Below, piece after piece: positions 6,245 through 12,300 of a stretch of 12,300 nt of DNA. This stretch comes from Lentzea sp. (GTDB taxonomy: Bacteria > Actinomycetota > Actinomycetes > Mycobacteriales > Pseudonocardiaceae), in NCBI GenBank assembly GCA_030146905.1, contig JASLAV010000590.1, positions 1 to 12,300 of the forward strand, read 5' to 3'. Each line of letters starts with the position of its first letter. Within the stretch, counting starts at the first letter, position 1. Both the position numbers and the translations under genes were made by a program. The notes below the pieces were generated by a model. It searched no databases, was not told the origin of the DNA, and saw nothing but the letters and a program-made list of their open reading frames with translations.

Positions 6245-7286
6245 CGCGGCGGTCCTTCCACTGAGCACCTGGACGCAACGCGCAGTCCAGCAGGAACACC
6301 CCGATGGTCGCCCACGACAACGGGGCCAGCACGGCGGAGATCTCCGGCTGGCCGGCCCGCCGCACGAACTCCCGGTGCGACACGGCCTGTGCGACCCAAG
6401 CCAACCACGACCACGGCGAGCGCCACCGCAGGACCGGGACGAGCCCGTACGCGAGGTGCAACACACCTGCGACGAAGAGCAGCACCCGTCCCCACGGCCC
6501 GAACATCTCCCGGGCCGCCGGCTGGATGCTCTTGCGCAGCGACCGCCAGCAGCTCCCGAGCGTGCCGATCCCCGAGGTCGTCAGCAGCATCGAGGCGTCG
6601 ATGAACCACACCACGCCGCCGGAGTCCCTGACCGACGTGGCCAGCCCCACGTCGTCCGCGTGGGTCCCCGCCAGCGCCTCCCAGCCACCGGAGGCGGCGA
6701 ACACCGACCGCCGCACGAGGACGCAGTGCCCGACCGCGAGCGCCTTCGCACCGCGACCGTCCGGCGGCGAGCCCTCGAACACCAGCGAGTTGAACGCGGG
6801 CAGCAGGAACCACCACGCCGCCCCGGAACCCCGGCCCGACGACGACACGAGGTCCGCGCCCAGATCGTCCGCCGACGCCAGCAGCCGTCCCACCAGGTCG
6901 GGTGCGCACGTCACGTCGGCGTCCACGAACAGCAGCCACTCCTCGTCCCGGGCGGCGGCGACACCGAGGTGCATCGCGTGCGTCTTGCCCGCCCAGCCCT
7001 CCGCGGGACCGAACGAGGAGATCACCTCGGCGCCGAGCGACCGTGCGACGGCGGCCGTCGTGTCCGACGAAGCGTCGTCGACCACCACGACGCGGACGCC
7101 GGGCTGCCCGACCAGGCCGGGCAGCAACGACGGCAGGGTCGCCTCCTCGTTGCGCGCCGGCACCACCGCCAGCACGGACGCGGTCTTCGACGACGCCGAC
7201 ACCTCCGGCACGTGCCGCCATTGCGCCACGTTCCTCCCCGACCGCAGCAACGACACGACGGCGGACACCGCGCTGATCATCCCCAT
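6237..7286 (-). CDS. Membrane-associated family 2 glycosyltransferase (HpnB/CrtQ-like)
   Basis: A 349-residue GT-A fold glycosyltransferase with membrane helices. Motifs in order: VVPARNEEATLPSLL (41-55), VVVVDDASSDTT (67-77, nucleotide binding), GWAGKTHAMHLGV (97-109), the metal-binding DAD at 122-124, GHCVLVRRSVF (186-196) and a THADDVGLA acceptor/base motif (208-216). The C-terminal third has hydrophobic stretches near 266-285 and 317-336 and would sit on the inner face of the membrane. The GW-GK segment and overall order resemble hopene-associated glycosyltransferase HpnB and the carotenoid glycosyltransferase CrtQ, so a lipid acceptor is plausible but not shown. The ATG at 7286 has AGGGTGG four bases upstream. 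It heads a pair with the GNAT gene and is divergent from hrpB across only 38 bases. Confidence 0.9.
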   Translation of the reverse strand: MGMISAVSAVVSLLRSGRNVAQWRHVPEVSASSKTASVLAVVPARNEEATLPSLLPGLVGQPGVRVVVVDDASSDTTAAVARSLGAEVISSFGPAEGWAGKTHAMHLGVAAARDEEWLLFVDADVTCAPDLVGRLLASADDLGADLVSSSGRGSGAAWWFLLPAFNSLVFEGSPPDGRGAKALAVGHCVLVRRSVFAASGGWEALAGTHADDVGLATSVRDSGGVVWFIDASMLLTTSGIGTLGSCWRSLRKSIQPAAREMFGPWGRVLLFVAGVLHLAYGLVPVLRWRSPWSWLAWVAQAVSHREFVRRAGQPEISAVLAPLSWATIGVFLLDCALRPGAQWKDRRVG

Positions 7287-7292
7287 GCACCC

Positions 7293-7307
7293 ACCCTGGC
7301 ACAGGGT
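7293..7307. promoter_or_regulatory. Inverted repeat between the glycosyltransferase gene and hrpB
   Basis: ACCCTG-gca-CAGGGT is a perfect 6-base inverted repeat with a 3-base centre inside the 38-base divergent gap. On the minus strand its second arm is part of the glycosyltransferase ribosome binding site (AGGGTGG, 7297-7291). It could be an operator for both genes or an RNA hairpin over that binding site. No -10 or -35 boxes are clear for either gene. Confidence 0.4.
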
Positions 7308-7324
7308 CCTGCGAAACTGGCGGT

Positions 7325-9592
7325 GTGCAGCTGCCCGATCTCCCCGTGAAGGCCGTTCTCCCCGAGCTCATCGAGACGCTCGGCGAGCACGGCGCGGCAG
7401 TGCTCGTCGCGCCGCCGGGAACCGGCAAGACCACGCTGGTCCCGCTGGCGCTGGAAGGCAGGATCGTCGTCGCCGAACCGCGCAGGATCGCCGCCCGCGC
7501 CGCCGCCGCACGCATGGCGAGCCTGCTCGGCGAACCGGTCGGCCACACCGTCGGCTACTCGGTCCGCGGCGACCGCAAGACCAGCAGGCACACCCGCGTC
7601 GAGGTCGTCACCAGCGGTCTTCTCGTCCGCAGGCTCCAGCACGACCAGGAGCTCAAGGGCGTCGGCACGGTCCTGCTCGACGAGTGCCACGAGCGGCACC
7701 TCGACGCCGACCTGCTCCTCGCGCTGCTCCTGGACGCCAAGGCCGGTCTGCGCCCGGACCTGAGGATCCTCGCCACGAGCGCGACCGTTGCCGCACAACG
7801 GCTCTCCGACCTGCTCGGCGCCCCTGTCCTGCACACCGAGTCCCGCATGTACCCGACGGAGATCACCTACGTCCCGTCGGTGCGCAAGGAGCACATCGAG
7901 AACACCGTCGCCAGGGCCATCACCATGGCGTTGTCCGAAGTGGACGGTGACGTGCTCGCGTTCCTGCCGGGCGTCAGGGAGATCCACCGCACGGCGGCCC
8001 TGATCAACGCGGAGACCGTGGTCCTGCACGGCCAGCTCAACGCCCAGACCCAGGACGCCGCGCTGAAACCCGGTCCGCACCAGCGGGTCGTGCTGGCCAC
8101 GAGCATCGCCGAGTCCAGCCTCACGGTCCCCGGCGTGCGGGCGGTCGTGGACGCGGGCCTCGCACGCGTGCCGCGCGTCGACCACCGCAGGGGTCTCGCC
8201 GGCCTCGCCACGATCCGCGTCTCCCAGGCCGTGGCGGAGCAACGCGCCGGTCGAGCGGGACGTGAGGCGCCCGGCCGCGTCTACCGCTGCTGGCCGGAGC
8301 ACGAGCACTCGACGCTCCCCCGCTACCCGGAACCCGAGATCCGCACCGCGGACCTGACGAGGCTCGCCCTGGAGCTCGCGGTGTGGGGAACCCCGGACGG
8401 CACGGGCCTGAACTGGTGGGACGCCCCGCCGGAGGGCGCGCTGAAGGCCGCGCAGGAGACGCTCACCGCCATCGGCGCGCTGGAACCGGATCGCCGCGAC
8501 CGCATCGCGAGCGTCGGCCTGCACCCACGTCTCGGCCGCGCCCTCATCGACGGCAGCGCGCTCGTGGGCAACCGCACCGCCGCCGAGGTGGTGGCTCTCC
8601 TCGACGACAGCACGCACCCCGCCACGAGCGACCTCGCGACCGCGCTGAGGTCCCCCGGCAAGTGGCGCAAGGAAGCCAAGAAGCTGGAGAAGCTCGGCTC
8701 CAACCCGGAGGGCAACGGCGACCCCGCGCTCGTCGTCGCCCTCGCCTACCCGGAGCGGCTGGCGAAACGCCGTTCCAAGAAGAGCAACGTCTACCTGATG
8801 GCCAACGGCACGGCCGTCGAGCACACCGACTCGCACTCCGAGTGGCTGGCGGTCGCGATCGCCGACCGCGAACCGGGCAGCAAGCACGGCCGCATCCGCC
8901 TCGCCGCCCCCGCCGACGAGGACCTCGCCGTCACCGCCGCCCAAGCGCTCGTGCACACCGTCGACGACATCCGGTGGAACGGCGACGTCATCGCCAACGA
9001 GGTCCGCAAGCTCGGCGCGATCACCCTCGGCGAACGCCCTCTCCACGACCTGGCCAAGTCGCAGCAGGCACTCCGCCTCGGTCTGGAGACCGAGGGCCTG
9101 GGCCTGCTCAAGTGGACCGACAGCGCCCTGCGCCTGCGCGAACGGATGGCGTTCCTGCACAGGACCCGCGACTGGCCGAGCGTCGAAGACGAGGACCTGG
9201 TCCGCGCGATCGACCTCGGCAAGGCGAAGAAGCGCTCCGACCTGGCCAAGATCGACACGACGGCGCTGCTGAGGAGTCTGCTGCCGTGGCCGGAGGGAGC
9301 GGAGCTCGACCAGCTCGCACCGGAGCGCATCGGGCAGGGCAAGGTCGACTACACGCAGGACCAGCCCGTCCTGTCCGTCCGCATCCAGGACGCCATGAAG
9401 TGGGCGGACACGCCGCGCATCGCGGGAGTCCCGGTGGTGGTGCACCTGCTCTCCCCCGCCGGCCGTCCGACCGCCGTGACCAGCGATCTCCGGTCGTTCT
9501 GGCGCAACGGCTACCTCCGCGTGCGCAGCGAGCTGAAGGGCAGGTACCCCAAGCACCACTGGCCGGAGAAGCCCTACGACAGGAGCAGGTGA
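7325..9592 (+). CDS. hrpB: ATP-dependent helicase HrpB
   Basis: A 755-residue DEAH/RHA-type helicase of the HrpB family (usually about 800). Motifs: Walker A APPGTGKTT (29-37), Ia EPRRIAARAAA (51-61), Ib-like GYSVRGDR (77-84), Walker B DECH (119-122), III SAT (152-154), IV-like FLPGVREI (213-220), V LATSIAESSLTVPGV (258-271) and VI QRAGRAGR (306-313). The helicase-associated domain follows. The C-terminal HrpB signature is clear: tP-I-GVPVVVHLLSP, SDLRSFW and GRYPKHHWPEKP close to the end. The GTG at 7325 begins the usual leucine-rich opening; there is no strong ribosome binding site. HrpB proteins are widespread in bacteria; the biological role is poorly defined, with RNA-related work presumed from relatives. 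An antisense open frame across the whole gene is a codon-bias shadow. Confidence 0.97.
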   Translation: MQLPDLPVKAVLPELIETLGEHGAAVLVAPPGTGKTTLVPLALEGRIVVAEPRRIAARAAAARMASLLGEPVGHTVGYSVRGDRKTSRHTRVEVVTSGLLVRRLQHDQELKGVGTVLLDECHERHLDADLLLALLLDAKAGLRPDLRILATSATVAAQRLSDLLGAPVLHTESRMYPTEITYVPSVRKEHIENTVARAITMALSEVDGDVLAFLPGVREIHRTAALINAETVVLHGQLNAQTQDAALKPGPHQRVVLATSIAESSLTVPGVRAVVDAGLARVPRVDHRRGLAGLATIRVSQAVAEQRAGRAGREAPGRVYRCWPEHEHSTLPRYPEPEIRTADLTRLALELAVWGTPDGTGLNWWDAPPEGALKAAQETLTAIGALEPDRRDRIASVGLHPRLGRALIDGSALVGNRTAAEVVALLDDSTHPATSDLATALRSPGKWRKEAKKLEKLGSNPEGNGDPALVVALAYPERLAKRRSKKSNVYLMANGTAVEHTDSHSEWLAVAIADREPGSKHGRIRLAAPADEDLAVTAAQALVHTVDDIRWNGDVIANEVRKLGAITLGERPLHDLAKSQQALRLGLETEGLGLLKWTDSALRLRERMAFLHRTRDWPSVEDEDLVRAIDLGKAKKRSDLAKIDTTALLRSLLPWPEGAELDQLAPERIGQGKVDYTQDQPVLSVRIQDAMKWADTPRIAGVPVVVHLLSPAGRPTAVTSDLRSFWRNGYLRVRSELKGRYPKHHWPEKPYDRSR

Positions 9593-9701
9593 ACGACCGG
9601 CGTCGGATTCCGCGATTTCCACGCGGGCGGGGAACGCACGGCGGATGATGCACCGGCGGCAGCGCGTTCGCCGTGGAGGTCGTCGAGGAGGAACTGGCGC
9701 G

Positions 9702-10304
9702 GTGAGAAGGATCTGGGACGACGCGGTCCGCACGCTCGGGGGCACACCCGACGCGGGCGATCTGATGGAACGCTATGCCGAGCCACACCGGTCGTACCAC
9801 AACACCTTCCACGTGGTCTGCGTCGTGCGCGACTCGTCGGCGCTGGCCGACGCGTTCGCGTTCACGACAGAGGAACGCGCGGTGCTCGCACTGGCGGCCT
9901 GCGCGCACGACGTGGTCTACGACGGCAAACCGGGTGAGGACGAACGCGCGTCCGCGACATGGGCCCGCGAACGCCTGACCGGCGTGGACGAACGGCACAT
10001 CGCCCGCGTCGAGTCGCTGGTCCTGGCCACGATCACGCACTCGTCCGACGACCCGCTGGCGCACGTGCTGCTCGACGCCGACCTCGCCATCCTCGGCTCG
10101 GAGCCGGGGCACTACGACCGCTACAGCGCGGCCGTGCGCCAGGAGTACTCGCAGTACGACGACGCGACGTGGCGGGCGGGCAGGGCGAAGGTGCTCAGGA
10201 CCCTGCTCGACCGCGAGGACCTGTACGTGACCGAGCCCGCGCGGCAGCGGTGGGACGACGCCGCGCGGACCAACCTCGCCCGCGAGCTTCAGTCGCTGGC
10301 CTGA
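9702..10304 (+). CDS. HD-fold predicted metal-dependent phosphohydrolase (COG4339-like)
   Basis: A 200-residue cytoplasmic protein resembling the COG4339 group of predicted metal-dependent HD-superfamily proteins. It shows YAEPHRSYHNTFHV (25-38; His33 and His37), the HD pair in CAHDVVYDGKPGEDERAS (67-84; His69, Asp70), THSSDDP (112-118), the LLDADLAILG segment (123-132) with Asp125/Asp127, and a tail with YDRYSAAVRQEYSQY (138-152). These are the spaced His/Asp expected for a metal site. No biochemical role is established for the group. The GTG at 9702 has GAGGAGGA nine bases upstream. An ATG at 9645 is in frame, but it would add an Arg/Gly-rich leader that looks like shadow sequence. It follows hrpB by 109 bases and may be co-transcribed. 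Its end overlaps the convergent permease gene by 16 bases. Confidence 0.85.
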   Translation: MRRIWDDAVRTLGGTPDAGDLMERYAEPHRSYHNTFHVVCVVRDSSALADAFAFTTEERAVLALAACAHDVVYDGKPGEDERASATWARERLTGVDERHIARVESLVLATITHSSDDPLAHVLLDADLAILGSEPGHYDRYSAAVRQEYSQYDDATWRAGRAKVLRTLLDREDLYVTEPARQRWDDAARTNLARELQSLA

Positions 10305-11701
10305 ACCTCCAGGCGCGCCTTCCGCACGCTGTACCCGAAGTAGACGACGAACCCGAGCACCATCCAGCCGAGGAACGCGACCCACGTGTCGAGCCCGAGG
10401 CTGAACATCATGTAGACGCAGAACGCCAGGCCCAGCAACGGCGTCACCGGCGAGAACGGCACGCGGAAGCCGCGCTGGCGGTCCGGCTCCGTGCGGCGCA
10501 GGATGATCACCGCGATGTTGACCAGCGCGAACGCGAACAGCGTGCCGATGCTGGTCGCGTCGGCCAGCGACCCCAGCGGCACCAGCGCGGCGAGCACGGC
10601 GATGAACAGGCCGACGACGACCGTGTTGGCGAACGGCACACCGGTGCGCGAGTTGAGCTTCGCGAAGATGGACGGCACCAGCCCGTCGCGGGACATGGCG
10701 TACAGGATGCGCGTCTGTCCGTAGAGGACGGTCAGCACCACCGACGTCGTCGCGACCACGGCACCGATCGACAGCAGGATCGGCCAGATCGACCCGCTGA
10801 CGTTGTCGGTCAGCACCCGGCTCAACGCGGCCTCGGTGCCCTCGAACGTCTGCCACGGCATCGCACCGACGGCGGCCAGTGCGACCGCGCAGTACAGGGC
10901 GGTGATCACGACCAGCGAGATGATGATCGCGCGCGGCAGGTCGCGCTGCGGGTTCCTCGCCTCCTCACCGGCGGTCGACGCGGCGTCGAACCCGATGTAG
11001 GAGAAGAACAACGTGGCCGCGCCCGCGCTCATGCCGGCGAGCCCCAGCGGGAACAACGGCTGCAGGTTGCCCGCCTTGAACGCGGTGAACGCGACCGCGC
11101 AGAACATCAGCAGCGCGCCGACCTTCACCCACACCAGGACCGTGTTGGTGCGCGCACTGCCCCTGGCACCGCCGAGCAGCACGAGCATCGCGATGACCAC
11201 GACCAGCACGGCGGGGATGTTGACGATCCCGCCCGCACCCGGCGGCTGGCTCAGCGCGTCCGGGATCCGCAGCCCTGTCACCAGGTGCAGCAGCTCGTTG
11301 ACGTACTGCCCCCACCCGACCGCGACCGCCGCCACCGAGACGCCGTACTCCAGCACGAGGCACCAGCCGCAGACCCACGCGACGAGCTCGCCGAGCGTGG
11401 CGTAGGTGTAGGAGTACGAGGAACCGGACGCCGGGATGAGACCCGCGAGCTCGGCGTACGACAGCGCGGAGAACAACGCGGTGATGCCGGCCAGCACGAA
11501 CGACACCACGACGGCGGGTCCTGCCAGCGGCACCGCCTCTCCCAGCACGACGAAGATGCCGGTGCCGAGCGTGGCGCCGATGCTGATCATCGTGAGGTGG
11601 CCGACACCCAGGGTGCGCTTGAGTTCGCTGCCGGGGTGGACCAGCTGGTCGATGGGCTTGCGCCGCAACACCCGCGCCCCGATGCGCTGTCCGTTGCTCA
11701 T
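10289..11701 (-). CDS. APC-family amino acid permease (YfnA/CAT type)
   Basis: A 470-residue membrane protein with about 12 helices from the amino acid-polyamine-organocation family, predicted to import amino acids with protons. It has a short basic N-terminus (VLRRKPIDQLV), LKRTLGVGHLTMISIGATLGTGIF (about 28-50) with the helix 1 GATLGTGIF break, then LSYAELAGLIPASGSSYSYTYATLGE in helix 3. The family signature FSYIGFDAASTAGEEARNPQRDLP lies between helices 6 and 7, and TRILYAMSRDGLVP in helix 9. This set fits the cationic amino acid transporter branch (YfnA-like), but the exact substrate is open. The ATG at 11701 overlaps the TGA of a frame belonging to the upstream regulator (TGATG), which points to coupling. 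A TATGTT hexamer 6 bases upstream also allows a leaderless start. Confidence 0.93.
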   Translation of the reverse strand: MSNGQRIGARVLRRKPIDQLVHPGSELKRTLGVGHLTMISIGATLGTGIFVVLGEAVPLAGPAVVVSFVLAGITALFSALSYAELAGLIPASGSSYSYTYATLGELVAWVCGWCLVLEYGVSVAAVAVGWGQYVNELLHLVTGLRIPDALSQPPGAGGIVNIPAVLVVVIAMLVLLGGARGSARTNTVLVWVKVGALLMFCAVAFTAFKAGNLQPLFPLGLAGMSAGAATLFFSYIGFDAASTAGEEARNPQRDLPRAIIISLVVITALYCAVALAAVGAMPWQTFEGTEAALSRVLTDNVSGSIWPILLSIGAVVATTSVVLTVLYGQTRILYAMSRDGLVPSIFAKLNSRTGVPFANTVVVGLFIAVLAALVPLGSLADATSIGTLFAFALVNIAVIILRRTEPDRQRGFRVPFSPVTPLLGLAFCVYMMFSLGLDTWVAFLGWMVLGFVVYFGYSVRKARLEVQASD

Positions 11702-12300
11702 CAGGCCAACATAACGACTGGCGGCCACCAACCGGCCGGAACGTGCGGCGGTACGTGTCCGGTGGCACACCGACGGTGCGGTGGAAGTGCCGTCGCAACG
11801 TCGTGGCGGTCCCCATGCCGGACGCTTCGGCGATCTGGTCCACGCTGTCGTCGGTCATCTCCAGCAGCTCCTGCGCGCGCCGGATCCGCTGCGAGTGCAG
11901 CCACTGCAACGGCGTGGTGCCCGTCACCGCCCTGAACAACCTGGCGAGGTGCCGCGAACTCATGTTCGCCTGCCTGGCCAGGTCCTCGACGGTGATCGTC
12001 CGGTCGAGCCGCGCCGACACCCAGCCGAACAGCTCGGTCAGCGGATGCCCCTCGCCGGACGGCACCGGCGCCAGGACGAACTGCGCCTGCCCGCCGTCGC
12101 GGTGCGGCGGCACGACGAGCCTGCGCGCCGCCGTGTTGGCCGTGACCGTGCCGTGGTCGCCGCGGATCAGGTGCAGGCTGAGGTCGATCGCCGCCGCCTT
12201 GCCCGCACTGGTCATCACGCGGCCGTTGTCGACGTAGAGCACGTCCGGGTCGACCTCGACGCGCGGATACCGCCTGGCCAGCTCGTCGGTGTGCGCCCAG
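11701..12300 (-). CDS. GlxA-type AraC-family regulator, 5' partial, with an apparent 3' frameshift
   Basis: C-terminal part of a regulator combining a DJ-1/PfpI-like sensor domain with an AraC DNA-binding domain; the start lies beyond the right edge. Visible first is the end of the sensor domain (YPRVEVDPDVLYVDNG, TSAGKAAAIDLSLHLI, ARRLVVPPHRDGGQAQF), typical of GlxA proteins. Then come two helix-turn-helix units: ITVEDLARQANMSSRHLARL, and DSVDQIAEASGMGTATTLRR ending GVPPDTYRRTFR at about 11736. The DNA-binding domain is therefore whole. This frame has no stop before the permease gene and would run to 10965. A -1 shift near 11736 reaches a TGA at 11703-11701 that overlaps the permease ATG. 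I place the end there. It probably regulates the permease and possibly itself. Confidence 0.88.
   Translation of the reverse strand: MGAHRRAGQAVSARRGRPGRALRRQRPRDDQCGQGGGDRPQPAPDPRRPRHGHGQHGGAQARRAAAPRRRAGAVRPGAGAVRRGASADRAVRLGVGAARPDDHRRGPGQAGEHEFAAPRQVVQGGDGHHAVAVAALAADPARAGAAGDDRRQRGPDRRSVRHGDRHDVATALPPHRRCATGHVPPHVPAGWWPPVVMLA

Noticed and set aside
7277..9745. 822-codon open frame on the minus strand opposite hrpB
   Set aside because: It mirrors hrpB codon bias, has no family motif and is a typical antisense shadow in GC-rich DNA.
10965..11700. Continuation of the GlxA regulator frame for about 245 codons inside the permease gene
   Set aside because: The residues are Arg/Ala/Gly/His-rich shadow sequence of a well-defined permease on the same strand. 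No regulator of this type has such a tail to my knowledge.
1..12300. CRISPR arrays, insertion sequences, phage or toxin-antitoxin genes
   Set aside because: I looked for spaced direct repeats, transposase motifs and paired small genes on both strands and saw none that stood up.

Overview
The window is high-GC DNA from an actinomycete. The codon use, the DUF3558-like lipoprotein, the short membrane-anchored DsbA protein and the GlxA-type regulator would suit Pseudonocardiaceae (Lentzea or Saccharothrix-like). The family-level placement is an inference from style, not from a marker gene. I see no insertion sequence, phage gene, integrase, CRISPR array or secondary-metabolite core enzyme. Most of the window reads as ordinary chromosome.

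Layout: (a) 1-185 holds the start of a minus-strand gene that leaves the window on the left (possibly SseB-like). Upstream of it lies a broken-looking small reading frame (205-329) and a stretch without a convincing gene up to 613. (b) 614-1575, minus strand: a lipoprotein with DUF3558-like cysteine spacing, coupled by a TGATG junction to a 112-residue protein of unknown function. (c) 1769-1909, minus strand: tRNA-Ala(GGC) followed by a strong intrinsic terminator. (d) 2033-3271, plus strand: an orphan phenylacetate-CoA-ligase-like adenylate-forming enzyme. (e) 7286 down to 3264, four minus-strand genes in a row: family 2 glycosyltransferase, two-part GNAT protein (8-base overlap), MFS transporter, membrane-anchored DsbA-like protein. 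(f) 7325-10304, plus strand: the helicase HrpB, then a COG4339-type HD-fold protein. (g) 12300 down to 10289, minus strand: a GlxA-type AraC regulator (start off the right edge) and an APC-family amino acid permease joined by a TGATG junction.

How they may work together: the glycosyltransferase and GNAT protein are translationally linked and could act in one surface-lipid or glycan modification. The GlxA-type regulator probably controls the adjacent permease. The MFS gene has its own promoter-like region with a perfect inverted repeat. HrpB and the HD protein may share a transcript.

The most useful second looks are: the GlxA regulator frame, which lacks its own stop while a -1 shift lands exactly on a TGA overlapping the permease ATG; a second apparent one-base loss in the 205-329 small frame; two compact inverted repeats that each sit on a Shine-Dalgarno sequence (5394-5410 and 7293-7307); and two convergent gene pairs that overlap tail to tail. 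I found no clearly new multi-gene system. The glycosyltransferase/GNAT pair and the lipoprotein/112-residue pair are the best candidates for undescribed small modules.
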